NCBI RefSeq assembly: GCF_011320225.1
Contig: NZ_JAAOEN010000003.1
Location: forward strand, 310,001-374,000
Length of the DNA stretch: 64,000 nucleotides
Origin: Phytoactinopolyspora limicola
Lineage (GTDB): Bacteria > Actinomycetota > Actinomycetes > Jiangellales > Jiangellaceae
Reading direction: 5' to 3'
Part shown: one piece after another, positions 45,260 through 53,726 of the stretch
Layout: each line of letters opens with the position of its first letter
How positions within the stretch are numbered: position 1 is the stretch's first letter
The notes under the pieces: model-generated
The model's database searches: none
The model's input: only the letters and a program-made list of their open reading frames with translations
Told to the model about the DNA's origin: nothing
Position numbers and translations under genes: made by a program

Positions 45260-46012
45260 ATGACGGAAATCCGCCACATCGCCTCGGCGCCGACCCGGGC
45301 TCAGCCGCTGGCCCACGGCGTGGGCATCAGCGCGCACCGGCACGACGACCATCAGATCGTCTACGCCGCCCGCGGCGTGCTCGCCATTACCACCGACGCC
45401 GGAACCTGGGTGGCGCCAGCCACTCGCGCCATCTGGATCCCGGCCGGCACCGTCCACGCCCATCGGGCGCACGGCGACCTCGAACTCCACCTGGTTGGCT
45501 TGCCCGCCACGCACAATCCGCTGGGACTGAGCGAGCCCACAGTTCTCGCTGTGTCGCCGCTCCTGCGGGAGCTGATCCTCGAGTACACCCGCACCGACAC
45601 CCACGACACCCCAGCTGAGCGCCGGCTGCGCTCGGTCCTGCTCGACCAGGTCCGGACCGCACCCCAACAGCCCATCCACCTACCCACCCCAACTGATCCA
45701 CGGCTGCGCCAGCTCTGCGCCATCCTGTACGACGACCCCGCCGACTCCCGGACCCTCGCCGCACTCGGTCGTGTCGTCGGCGCCAGCGAGCGCACCCTCG
45801 CCCGGCTCTTCAAGGCCGATCTCGGTATGACGTTCCCGCAGTGGCGGACCCTGCTGCGCCTCTACCGCGCGGTGGTCCTGCTCGCCGACGACACCCCTGT
45901 TACTACCGTCGCTCACGCCTGTGGATGGGCGTCGGCCAGCGCGTTCATCGACGTGTTCCGGACGATGTTCGGCCACACTCCCGGCACCCACCGGGCCAGA
46001 CCGATCATTTGA
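45260..46012 (+). CDS. AraC-family regulator with cupin-type N-terminus
   Basis: A 250-residue regulator. The N-terminal AraC-binding cupin (GISAHRHDDHQIVYAARGVL, WIPAGTVHAH) is followed by a C-terminal double helix-turn-helix with VVGASERTLARLFKADLGMTFPQW and VAHACGWASASAFIDVFRTMFGHTPG. It is divergent from the MFS exporter gene and most likely activates it. The stop codon lies inside a 28-bp palindrome that follows. Confidence 0.92.
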   Translation: MTEIRHIASAPTRAQPLAHGVGISAHRHDDHQIVYAARGVLAITTDAGTWVAPATRAIWIPAGTVHAHRAHGDLELHLVGLPATHNPLGLSEPTVLAVSPLLRELILEYTRTDTHDTPAERRLRSVLLDQVRTAPQQPIHLPTPTDPRLRQLCAILYDDPADSRTLAALGRVVGASERTLARLFKADLGMTFPQWRTLLRLYRAVVLLADDTPVTTVAHACGWASASAFIDVFRTMFGHTPGTHRARPII

Positions 46013-46032
46013 CTGGCATGCCAGTCAAATGA
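46005..46032. terminator. Perfect 28-bp palindrome between AraC and MNT genes
   Basis: TCATTTGACTGG, CATG, CCAGTCAAATGA: 12-bp arms around the self-complementary CATG make the whole perfectly symmetric. It contains the AraC stop codon and ends 17 bp before the nucleotidyltransferase start. It may terminate the AraC transcript. Since it overlaps the expected promoter of the next gene, it may instead be an operator for the MNT/HEPN pair. Confidence 0.55.
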
Positions 46033-46048
46033 CCGGTACCCTAAAACT

Positions 46049-46642
46049 ATGCTGTTCAACGAGCCATTCGGTGGCGTGATCCCCGGCCCGCAAGGAACGG
46101 TGCTGGCAGTACTGCTGCGCACCGACGCTCCTTTGACGGGACGGCAGATTCACGCGATGGTCAGCGACCGGCACAGTCTCTGGTCGGTTCAGGAGGCGTT
46201 GAAAGCTCTGTTTCAACTTGGCCTGACACATACCCAGTCCATCGGGCGGGCAACCGTCCACACCATCAACGAAGACCACTACTTCACAGCGCCACTCCGC
46301 GCTCTGCTTGATCCGATGGCATCCTTGACAGACACCGTGCGACACAGCGTCGGCGATAGCGTGGAGGCAGTCATCCTCTTTGGCTCCCTCGCCCGCGGCG
46401 AGGCCCATTCCGGTAGCGACGTTGACCTCGCGGTGATCGCACCATCCGGCTGGGATGGCCGCACCGAACTGGAAGATGCCGTTCTCAGCCGCATCGGCAA
46501 CGACTGCGAGATCCTTGTTTTTTCCCGTTCCGAGTTCACACGCCTCGCAGCAGCCCGGGAACCCGTCGTCGACAAAATCCTCACCGATGGCGTTCCCCTG
46601 GTCGGCTCAATTCCACGGGTCGACAGGACTAAAGCCGCATGA
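46049..46642 (+). CDS. MNT-family nucleotidyltransferase with N-terminal winged helix (antitoxin-like)
   Basis: A 197-residue protein. Residues 10-75 form a winged-helix region and residues 90-180 a minimal nucleotidyltransferase with LFGSLARGEAHSGSDVDLAV: Gly112-Ser113 and Asp124/Asp126 match the polymerase-beta GS...DxD active site. The last 4 bp overlap the start of a HEPN gene. In MNT-HEPN toxin-antitoxin pairs, the MNT enzyme AMPylates or otherwise neutralises the HEPN RNase. The helix-turn-helix suggests self-repression. Confidence 0.87.
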   Translation: MLFNEPFGGVIPGPQGTVLAVLLRTDAPLTGRQIHAMVSDRHSLWSVQEALKALFQLGLTHTQSIGRATVHTINEDHYFTAPLRALLDPMASLTDTVRHSVGDSVEAVILFGSLARGEAHSGSDVDLAVIAPSGWDGRTELEDAVLSRIGNDCEILVFSRSEFTRLAAAREPVVDKILTDGVPLVGSIPRVDRTKAA

Positions 46643-47043
46643 TGGCCACATCTGAACAACACAACCACGCCAGGAACTTCCTCAAGAAGGCCGAGGAGTA
46701 CCTTGCCTCGGCAGAAGACAATGTCGCCGCTGAGCGGCACACTCCCGCAGCCGGCGACGCCATCCATGCTGGCATCAGCGCCAAAGACGCCATTGTTACT
46801 GCACTCACAGGAACCACGAGCAAGGGCAAAGACCATGCCACCGCCGCCAGAGAGCTCAGACAGGCTCTGGGGCAACGGCCTCAAGCAGCCACGGCAGAGA
46901 AAGCCCTCCGCGAGCTTGTCTCCGCAAAAGGCGAGGTGGAATACGGCGTCGCACTCATCACATCGTCGAAGGCCGAACCGCTCGTGCGACGAGCGCAGAG
47001 CCTCGTCGCACTCGCTGTCCAGATCGTCCGCCTCGGTAGCTGA
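46639..47043 (+). CDS. HEPN-domain protein, partner of the MNT gene
   Basis: A 134-residue helical protein with the HEPN pattern ARNFLKKAEEYLASAEDNVAAERHTPAAGDAIHAGISAKDAI (landmark segments only) and KGKDHATAAREL. The canonical R-x4-6-H RNase motif is not evident; KDH in this place resembles HEPN members in which the RNase site is weak or lost. It is coupled to the MNT gene by a 4-bp overlap. Activity as a toxin is possible but not assured. Confidence 0.82.
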   Translation: MMATSEQHNHARNFLKKAEEYLASAEDNVAAERHTPAAGDAIHAGISAKDAIVTALTGTTSKGKDHATAARELRQALGQRPQAATAEKALRELVSAKGEVEYGVALITSSKAEPLVRRAQSLVALAVQIVRLGS

Positions 47044-47520
47044 CCACTGCGGATCACCACGCCTGAGCATCGACTTCCCCACCGCGCTTCCATGGCGAAT
47101 GCGCCCACCCGCGATGCCCAACACCGCCCATGTCTCATCTAGATGCAGCGCAGCGACACGAGACGCACAGGCGGCGATCGATGACACCCTCGCGAATGAG
47201 GTGACGATCGGCCGGAAGTCACCGCGTCGGTAGTCATCGAGCAGGTCGAAGTAGTGCTGCCGGTTGGCTACCAGAGCCGATGCTGGTGGCACGACGATTC
47301 TCTCGGTAGCGCCGCGGCGTCGCAGGATGGCGTTGATCAGGGCCCGGCCGACGCGTCCGTTGCCGTCGGCAAAGGGGTGAATCGACTCGAACTGGGCATG
47401 CGCGATTCCGGCCTGCATGAATGCCGGCATGTGCGGACGTCATGGTCGAGACATCGATCCGCCGGGTACGTTCGACCTCCGCCATCATGGTGCCCAGCGC
47501 CTCGGTAGCCGCCACCATCG
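47044..47520 (-). pseudogene. Broken Fic/DOC-family AMP-transferase gene
   Basis: Two remnants lie on the minus strand. The upstream one (47518 inward) reads VAATEALGTMMAEVERTRRIDV, which matches the helix before the Fic core. The downstream one reads QAGIAHAQFESIHPFADGNGRVGRALINAILRRRG, containing the intact Fic motif HPFxxGNGRxxR, and then NRQHYFDLLDDYRRGDF. Roughly 50 residues between them are missing and the frames differ at about 47430. The N-terminal part is absent and the C-terminus runs against the HEPN gene. The open frame could still make a fragment carrying the Fic motif, but without the inhibitory and target regions. Confidence 0.75.
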
Positions 47521-47716
47521 GCGGCCGCCGACGAGTTCACCTTGACACCGTGAAGCGCACGAGCGTAGTCATCGATGCAGGCCTCAACATTTTCGATCTT
47601 CGGTTCACCTCCATGTGCCCCCTAAACCCGAGTGCGCGGCGGTGACCGTGGCGTCGATGCCCCCCCCAACAGTTGCCTTCGTTGACGAGAGTCGAACACT
47701 GTGTTTGGGTTCTGAT
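47521..47716. other. Gene remnant or spacer before the VanZ gene
   Basis: About 200 bp without an intact gene. On the minus strand a short stretch reads ENVEACIDDYARALHGVKVNSS in one frame, which looks protein-like, but it is not framed by a start or stop that would make a gene. It may be left over from a gene damaged in the same event that broke the Fic gene. The base composition starts to become AT-richer here. Confidence 0.35.
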
Positions 47717-48283
47717 ATGGACCAGATTTGGCGTGCGTTTGGCCACACGATTCCTTTAATCGTTGCGATGTGTTTGATTATCACCACGCTTGCATTTGTC
47801 ATATATTTGTTCAAAAATAGGCGGTATGGTGTTTTTTCGGCAAGGAGAAGTGCATCTTGGGCTGGCTTGGCGGCGTCAGTCGCCGTGGCGGTTGCCATAA
47901 CTCTGTCCCCTGGGCACGGAGTGGAGAACCGCACTCTTGAATTAGTTCCGTTCCGCAGGTTGTTCGACGGGTTCGGGCAAGAAATGACCCTTACCCAAAT
48001 GGCGGCCAACTTCGCGCTCTTCGTGCCGATCGGCATCTTCCTCGCTTTGGCACTACAAGATACTTCGCGGCGGTGGAGCGCAGCAATCCTAGCGGTCGGG
48101 TTTCCGTTGATGATTGAGATAACTCAATACCTGTTTGTCCCTGGGCGAGTCGCAGCAGCTGAAGACTGGATCGTCTGCTCGGCGGGTATCTTTGTTGGTC
48201 TGGCTCTAGGCTATGGTGGCCGCCGAATGGCGACATCCGCCTCGGCCATGCACCGGACATCGCCGCGAACTCCGAACGCGTAG
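47717..48283 (+). CDS. VanZ-family membrane protein, AT-richer than neighbours
   Basis: A 188-residue protein with four hydrophobic segments and the VanZ pattern: LELVPFRRLFDGFG, NFALFVPIGIFLALAL, GFPLMIEITQYLFVPGR, EDWIVCSAGIFVGLALGYGG. VanZ proteins are associated with glycopeptide tolerance, but most have no proven role. ATG 47717 is the most likely start; no strong ribosome site is seen. The first 300 bases have clearly lower GC than the rest of the window (runs such as tttttt and catatatttg), which suggests recent transfer. It lies beside the Fic remnant and the MNT-HEPN pair. Confidence 0.8.
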   Translation: MDQIWRAFGHTIPLIVAMCLIITTLAFVIYLFKNRRYGVFSARRSASWAGLAASVAVAVAITLSPGHGVENRTLELVPFRRLFDGFGQEMTLTQMAANFALFVPIGIFLALALQDTSRRWSAAILAVGFPLMIEITQYLFVPGRVAAAEDWIVCSAGIFVGLALGYGGRRMATSASAMHRTSPRTPNA

Positions 48284-48298
48284 CGAAGACCGGTTCAT

Positions 48299-49246
48299 TC
48301 ACCCGGCGGCCGGTACCAGGGCAGCGCATACCGCCACCAGCGGTGTGCCGGTTGTGACCGGCGCGAGTCGCCGGATGAAAACAACGTGGCCGTCGCGGGC
48401 CGCCGTGATCTCGCTGATGGTTCTGCCCATGAAATCGAGCACCCTGCCGAGGCGGTCACCTGTGCGGACCGACGCAAGAAGCTCAACGTCGGCGACGAAG
48501 TGGCCGTCGCGGTCGGCGGCAACGAAGCTGTCCGTGTCGCCGGGGCCGTGGAGTCGGAGCCGAATGGGTGGGCCGGGTTGAGCACAACCGTGGGGCAACA
48601 TCCCCCACGACTCCGCGACTCGCAGGACCCCGGTGGTGTAACTCGACACCACCTTCTCCGACAACACCCCGCCGACCGGTGACTCCACGTACATCGCGGG
48701 GATCCCCCGTTCGGCTGCGATCGTGAGTGTGCGTCCCGCACCGAGCGTCGGGTGCGTCCACACGACGTCGAAGCCGAATGCCGTAGCCATGGCCGTCGAA
48801 GCATGCCCCACGGCGCTGCCATCGCCGAGCGCTCCGGCGAAGAGCGGCAGGTCCGCATCCTGGCTAGAGGTATGCAGGTCGATAAGTCCATCGGCATCGG
48901 CGATGACCTCATCTGTCAGAAGGGCTGCCAAACGTTCGGTCGGGGTCCCGGCAGGATCGCCGGGAAACGTGCGGGCCAGATCGAGACCGTCCGCGGGGCC
49001 GGTCCGGCTGAAGGCGGCATAGGCGGCCTCGTGGACGATACTGATCACGTCCACGAGGCCCGCCTGGAGCGGCCACGGCTGTAGCGTGAGGCGGCCAGCA
49101 CCCACGATGCCTCCGATTTCGTTGCCGTGGACGCCGCCCAAAACAATCAACCTTGGCCCGGGCCGGCCGGAGTCGAGCCGGTGTCGAGTCACACCCAAAC
49201 CCGCATCCCGGGGTGCCACCAGGCGATGGCTGGTCCATTTCGTCAC
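48299..49246 (-). CDS. Succinylglutamate desuccinylase/aspartoacylase-family hydrolase
   Basis: A 315-residue zinc hydrolase of the M14-like AstE/AspA group. Zinc ligands are in GGVHGNEIGGI (His and Glu) and LIDLHTSSQD (His). The C-terminal 90 residues form the beta-barrel-like cap of the family. It would hydrolyse an N-acyl amino acid or related amide. It lies 20 bp downstream of the end of the GHL10 gene on the same strand, so they may be co-transcribed. Confidence 0.9.
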   Translation of the reverse strand: MTKWTSHRLVAPRDAGLGVTRHRLDSGRPGPRLIVLGGVHGNEIGGIVGAGRLTLQPWPLQAGLVDVISIVHEAAYAAFSRTGPADGLDLARTFPGDPAGTPTERLAALLTDEVIADADGLIDLHTSSQDADLPLFAGALGDGSAVGHASTAMATAFGFDVVWTHPTLGAGRTLTIAAERGIPAMYVESPVGGVLSEKVVSSYTTGVLRVAESWGMLPHGCAQPGPPIRLRLHGPGDTDSFVAADRDGHFVADVELLASVRTGDRLGRVLDFMGRTISEITAARDGHVVFIRRLAPVTTGTPLVAVCAALVPAAG

Positions 49247-49265
49247 CGTTGATACTCCTCGGGCC

Positions 49266-51998
49266 TCATACCCGGCTGGCTACCAGCCGGGCCGCTGCCA
49301 CCAGCTTGATCGCCGCTCCGCTACTGACCTGGTCTGCACGCTTCCCCTTATCGACGAGTCTGATGAAACGGTCGAAGCCATCGACCACCACGTCGTCACT
49401 TTCGGCGCGTTGCATCAATCTTCCGATCTGGGTGACCTGCGCCCGGAGTGTGCCGGCGAAGCCCCGTTTGATGTCACCGGACTCGGTGAGGTCTCGTACC
49501 AACGCCATGAGGTCGGCTACGGTCTGCTGGCTCACCTGTTCAGCGGTGACCGCACCTTGAATCCACGATGCCGGCAAGTCGAACACGCGCCACTTTTCGT
49601 TTCTCACCCGATCGCCCATGACGCCGATCGACTCGGTGCCGCGCCAGTGATTGAAGACGTAGACACCGTCGTATCCAGCGCGGTAGAACTGATTCGCGCG
49701 CTCTCGATACATATCTGCGGTCATCCTGCTGCGCACGACACCGCTGGAGTAGCCGCGCTTGATCAACTCCTGTTCCAGGAGAGTGAGGTCGCTACCGGAC
49801 AGGGTATGAGTAGTACCGCCATACAAGCTCACATTCGTGCCTGCCACGATGTCGGCAAATTCGTCGACATTATCCCAGAACTGCTCATGGGAGATGTTAG
49901 ACGGAACCAGAACGTCAATCAGTTCTTGATCCACCCAGGCAGCAATGTCCAGACCATACGCAAGCGCATTGGCATGTGGCACCCGGGCTATGATCGTCTT
50001 TTCCGGGAGCAGCGCTCTTATCTCTTGAACCACGCTGGTTACTACGTCTGCCCGGAACTGCTGCCAGCGCTCACTCCCCTCGGGTGTCACCTCGGTCCGA
50101 GCATCTGTTCCATACTGCTGAAAGTACGCGTCCAGGAGATCGGGCTCCCAGCCAATAAGCTCGGGATACCGGCAGAAGTCCATGTCGATTCCGTCGACGT
50201 CCGCCATGTTGGCTAGTTCGACGAGGACATTCTTTATATAGGTGCGGAACTTGGCGAAACTGTAGCTCATACGAGCAGCGTTCGTCGTACCGTTGTAGTT
50301 TCTAAAGAGAGAATCTTGATAGTCGTCCCAGATATTTCCGTTATACCAGGGGTACGATGCCATGGAATAGAACGTGTCCATCCGCAAACCAGCGAACGCA
50401 GCCAAGCCATGGTGCTTCGCCCGCGCGGCCACCACTTCGAGCGGCACGATGTCGTTGTCGACATAATCGAGGATGGTTTGCATAGCGACCTTGTCGCCGT
50501 CACGCATGAGGTCTTCTTGTTCAGGTGTGAGTGACGCATAAGGAACGCCCGCATACTCACTAGTGTGAGTGAACAAGAAGGTGGTACCAGCCGTCCAGGT
50601 CAACGCTTCGACGTCTGAGGCGGCATAGATGTCCACCACTTGCTCCTGAAGCTCGGGTACGGTCTTGTAACGCCCCTCGAAGAAGTCCGATAAGCCGTCG
50701 TTGTTGTACACCACTCGCTTCGCCGCTGGGCCTTCGTCAGGCTCCGCTGCGAGCGCGGTCTCATCGGCAGTCAGCCCGACGACCCGGATGTAGGCCATCC
50801 GCGTCTGAGCTTCAAGGACGGGGGCAATGATGAGCGAATCGCCCGTGAATTGCCCGGTCCAGGCTTCAACCTCACCCAATGCACGCTGCCCGAACGCGTG
50901 GTCCGGGTCGAATTCCGGAGCATCGCCGATCTCTATGATCCGGGCCTGGCCGCCGACCTCTACCGAGAATTTCTCCGTCCCTGTGAGGTATCCGACATAC
51001 ACGCTTAGCCAGCCATTGAGGCTGAGCGGCACTACTAAAGGTTCGGCCGACTCGGTGCTGTCCAGGAATAGCCCGGTCTCGTCACCGCCATCGTATTCGA
51101 ATGTTCCTAGATTCCATCCCGCAGCGACGGCATCAACTCCATCTTCGGTCTGACACTGATCGATGTCCTTCAACAGAGACACCATTTCCGGCACCGCTGA
51201 AATGGTGGATCCCGCGCTGACTACCTCTGCCTCGTCCGGGGCTTTCCAGCGACGCTCAGGCCTCGACAAGAGCTCCGATCCGCGGCTGAGGGAACACACG
51301 ATGCCAAGCTCGCCGGTGTGCCCCGCGGGGTCCAGCTCTGCCGACACGTGGCTCGTGGTGGGTGTTGTGGTGAGCTCGGCAATCGATTCATCCCCGCTCA
51401 ACGAGTAGTGCAGAGCCAGGCTGCCGGTGGAAAGATCGCGCGGATCGACGTCGGAGAGCCCAACAAGGGTGGCAAGTCCCCTGCTGTCAGACGCTGGCAG
51501 TACGGTGACGGTCGCGATGTCGGGCCGATACCAGGCGGTGGCAACATCGCGGGAGAGTTCAAGACCACTGAGGTAAATCTCCGTCGGACCGGACGGCGGC
51601 GAGCTCGGATCCAAACCAAAACGAAGTTGATCCGGCTCGGTGGTCGACGTGCTGATGTCGGTATCGTAGGCCGCGACTTTCTGCCCATCGAGCTCGAGGA
51701 AGAAACGTCCGAGCCCGTCTACACCCAGCTGCCACCGGTGGAACCTTTCATCTATGGGAACGACGCCATCAAATGTGTCTCGGGTGCCAAGTGCGCCGTT
51801 GACTATTGACACACAGTCGGAGTCGCCGTAGACGACGTCGTACTTGCGACCTCCGGCAACCACCGAGAGGTGAAAGCCGTATTCTCCATCGCCCGCGGAT
51901 TGCAGGCTCGCGACCTTGGCCAAGAAGCGGAGGGACCAGGTGCCTGAGCCGAGCTCGACGGACCGCGTCGCACTCACCGACGTGGGCGTCCGGCCCAT
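49266..51998 (-). CDS. GHL10-family putative glycoside hydrolase with C-terminal FIMAH domain
   Basis: A protein of about 910 residues. A jelly-roll LamG-like part (about residues 10-150), linker modules, then a TIM-barrel GHL10-type domain with SYSFAKFRTYIKNVLVELANMADVDGIDMDFCRYPE (landmark DGIDMDFCRYPE) and MYRERANQFYRAGYDGVYVFNH. The last 75 residues match a FIMAH domain (ESGDIKRGFAGTLRAQVTQIGRL, landmark). No signal peptide is present: the frame is open to 52055 but the extra 19 residues are not hydrophobic. So either it is cytoplasmic or the 5' end has been lost. It is divergent from GntR. Confidence 0.8.
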   Translation of the reverse strand: MGRTPTSVSATRSVELGSGTWSLRFLAKVASLQSAGDGEYGFHLSVVAGGRKYDVVYGDSDCVSIVNGALGTRDTFDGVVPIDERFHRWQLGVDGLGRFFLELDGQKVAAYDTDISTSTTEPDQLRFGLDPSSPPSGPTEIYLSGLELSRDVATAWYRPDIATVTVLPASDSRGLATLVGLSDVDPRDLSTGSLALHYSLSGDESIAELTTTPTTSHVSAELDPAGHTGELGIVCSLSRGSELLSRPERRWKAPDEAEVVSAGSTISAVPEMVSLLKDIDQCQTEDGVDAVAAGWNLGTFEYDGGDETGLFLDSTESAEPLVVPLSLNGWLSVYVGYLTGTEKFSVEVGGQARIIEIGDAPEFDPDHAFGQRALGEVEAWTGQFTGDSLIIAPVLEAQTRMAYIRVVGLTADETALAAEPDEGPAAKRVVYNNDGLSDFFEGRYKTVPELQEQVVDIYAASDVEALTWTAGTTFLFTHTSEYAGVPYASLTPEQEDLMRDGDKVAMQTILDYVDNDIVPLEVVAARAKHHGLAAFAGLRMDTFYSMASYPWYNGNIWDDYQDSLFRNYNGTTNAARMSYSFAKFRTYIKNVLVELANMADVDGIDMDFCRYPELIGWEPDLLDAYFQQYGTDARTEVTPEGSERWQQFRADVVTSVVQEIRALLPEKTIIARVPHANALAYGLDIAAWVDQELIDVLVPSNISHEQFWDNVDEFADIVAGTNVSLYGGTTHTLSGSDLTLLEQELIKRGYSSGVVRSRMTADMYRERANQFYRAGYDGVYVFNHWRGTESIGVMGDRVRNEKWRVFDLPASWIQGAVTAEQVSQQTVADLMALVRDLTESGDIKRGFAGTLRAQVTQIGRLMQRAESDDVVVDGFDRFIRLVDKGKRADQVSSGAAIKLVAAARLVASRV

Positions 51999-52018
51999 AG
52001 CAGGCAGGGCTGCGTGAG

Positions 52019-52744
52019 GTGCGCACCCGGGTACGTCGCCGCCCACATCGCGCACGCAGGCCAGACCCAGCCGACCTGCTGCAGGAACAGATCAAACAGA
52101 TCATCATCGAAGACCAGCTCGCACCGGGCGACCCGATGCCCACCGAGCTTGACCTGATCGAGCGTCTCGATGCGGGCCGAAGCTCCATCCGCGAGGCACT
52201 CAAAGCCCTCCGGGCCACCGGCATCGTCGAGATCCGGCACGGTTTCGGGACGTACGTGGGGCAAATGTCACTGTCGGGGATCGTGGAAAGCCTCGTGTTT
52301 CAGAGCAAGATCGCCCTCTCGGCGGGTGAGCAGGACCTACGGCACCTCGTCGACATTCGAGAAGTCATCGAACACGGCATGCTCGCCAAGCTCATCGAAC
52401 TTCCCGACCCGCCTGATCTCAGCGCCGCAGCGGAGGTCATCGAGCAGATGAAGAAAGAGGCGAAAGTCGGCCATATCCATCCGGAAACCGACCGGTCCTT
52501 CCACGAGGTTCTCTACCAGTCGCTCGAGAATTCACTACTCGGTCCGCTTCTAGGCGCCTTCTGGGACGTATCCAACCGGGCGGGCAGTACTTACTACGGG
52601 CCGACACAGGAGTCGCCCTCGGACACCGTCCGCCACCATCAGGCGATCTACGACGCGGTGAGGCGCCGTGACCTGTCGGCTGCCCGCACCGCCATGACCG
52701 AACACTTCCACGGTGTCCGTGAGCGCCTCGGCTCGCGCCGCTGA
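52019..52744 (+). CDS. GntR/FadR-family transcriptional regulator
   Basis: A 241-residue protein. The winged-helix part shows ADLLQEQIKQIIIEDQLAPGDPMPTELDLIERL and GRSSIREALKALRATGIVEIRHGFGTYVG (landmarks), followed by an FCD all-helical ligand-binding domain. The GTG at 52019 overlaps the alternative start region of the divergent glycosidase gene. It precedes the DapA-type lyase gene by 38 bp and probably controls both that gene and the divergent glycosidase, with an acid sugar as effector. Confidence 0.9.
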   Translation: MRTRVRRRPHRARRPDPADLLQEQIKQIIIEDQLAPGDPMPTELDLIERLDAGRSSIREALKALRATGIVEIRHGFGTYVGQMSLSGIVESLVFQSKIALSAGEQDLRHLVDIREVIEHGMLAKLIELPDPPDLSAAAEVIEQMKKEAKVGHIHPETDRSFHEVLYQSLENSLLGPLLGAFWDVSNRAGSTYYGPTQESPSDTVRHHQAIYDAVRRRDLSAARTAMTEHFHGVRERLGSRR

Positions 52745-52782
52745 CTCCTCGCGATACGCCTTCACCCAAACACGGAGCGGAT

Positions 52783-53715
52783 ATGTTGCACCATGCCCTG
52801 CCCATCGGCATCGTCACCCCACTCGTCGCCATGACGAGCACGGACGGGAAACCGGACGAGGACGCTGTGCGCGCCCTGATCGACCGCCAGGTGGCCGGCG
52901 GTGTGCGGGCGGTCCTGGTTAATGGCTCAATGGGCGAACTCGGCAATCTGACGGTAGAGCAGCGCATCACGATGACCGAAACCGTCGTGCGCGCCGTAGC
53001 CGGCCGATTGCCGGTCTGGGCAGGTGCGGCCGGCCTGGGCACTGCTGAGACCGTGGAGAACGCCATGGGGTCCACGGCTGTCGGCGCCGACGCGATCTTG
53101 GCATTGCAGCCCCTGTTCTTCGATCTTTCGGACTCTGAGCTGGAGCGCCACTTCACGGCCGTAGCCAGCGCTATCGACGTCCCCCTCCTGGCGTACGACG
53201 TCCCTCAGCGCACCCCTCGAAAACTCCCGGTACAGCTGACGGCAAAGATGGCTCGCGACGGAATCATCCAGGGGGTCAAAGACTCCTCGGGAGACCTCAC
53301 CGCCGCCCGTGAGCTCACCCTCGCCACCGACGACATTTCCCACTTCGCGCGCTACATGGGGACCGAGATCGCGATCGACGCAGCCGTCACGCTGGGTTTC
53401 CACGGCTCTGTTCCGGGCTTGGCCAACATCCTTCCCGCGGTAGGTGCAGCTATCGACAGCGCAGCCCGAGAGGGCGACTTTTCAGCGGCCGCGCAGTCCC
53501 AGGGTATTTACGCTGCCCTGCTCAAGCTGCTGAACATTCCGCTCGCCGGTGCGGGTGGTATATCGGTCGCCGCGGGTGCCTTCAAGGCGGCCGTCAATCA
53601 CGTCCTTGGCCGCGCCCACTCTCCGGCTATGCCGCCACTCACCCAGCCGGACGCCGAGTTCCTCAACTCGATCGCGGCGGTCGTCGACCCGCTGTTGACC
53701 TCACCCGACGGCTAA
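52783..53715 (+). CDS. Dihydrodipicolinate synthase/N-acetylneuraminate lyase-family protein
   Basis: A class I aldolase of 310 residues that forms a Schiff base with pyruvate. The catalytic Lys is in GIIQGVKDSSGD and the Tyr of the family is in LLAYDVPQRT. GSMGELGNLTVEQR matches the substrate-binding GTTGE region with a variation (Gly-Ser-Met-Gly-Glu). This suggests a keto-acid sugar lyase rather than lysine synthesis. Start ATG 52783 follows GGAGCGG. It follows the GntR gene. The stop codon lies in the left copy of a 16-bp repeat shared with the end of the operon downstream. Confidence 0.88.
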   Translation: MLHHALPIGIVTPLVAMTSTDGKPDEDAVRALIDRQVAGGVRAVLVNGSMGELGNLTVEQRITMTETVVRAVAGRLPVWAGAAGLGTAETVENAMGSTAVGADAILALQPLFFDLSDSELERHFTAVASAIDVPLLAYDVPQRTPRKLPVQLTAKMARDGIIQGVKDSSGDLTAARELTLATDDISHFARYMGTEIAIDAAVTLGFHGSVPGLANILPAVGAAIDSAAREGDFSAAAQSQGIYAALLKLLNIPLAGAGGISVAAGAFKAAVNHVLGRAHSPAMPPLTQPDAEFLNSIAAVVDPLLTSPDG

Positions 53716-53726
53716 GAACCCGCGCG
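53711..53726. repeat. Left 16-bp direct repeat GCTAAGAACCCGCGCG
   Basis: Identical to 55409-55424. It carries the stop of the DapA-type gene (TAA, 53713-53715) on the plus strand and the stop of the HNH gene on the minus strand. Confidence 0.8.

Noticed and set aside
46279-47430. A 383-codon Fic protein
   Set aside because: Only about the first 130 codons resemble Fic; the rest is antisense to the HEPN and MNT genes, and the N-terminal part is missing.
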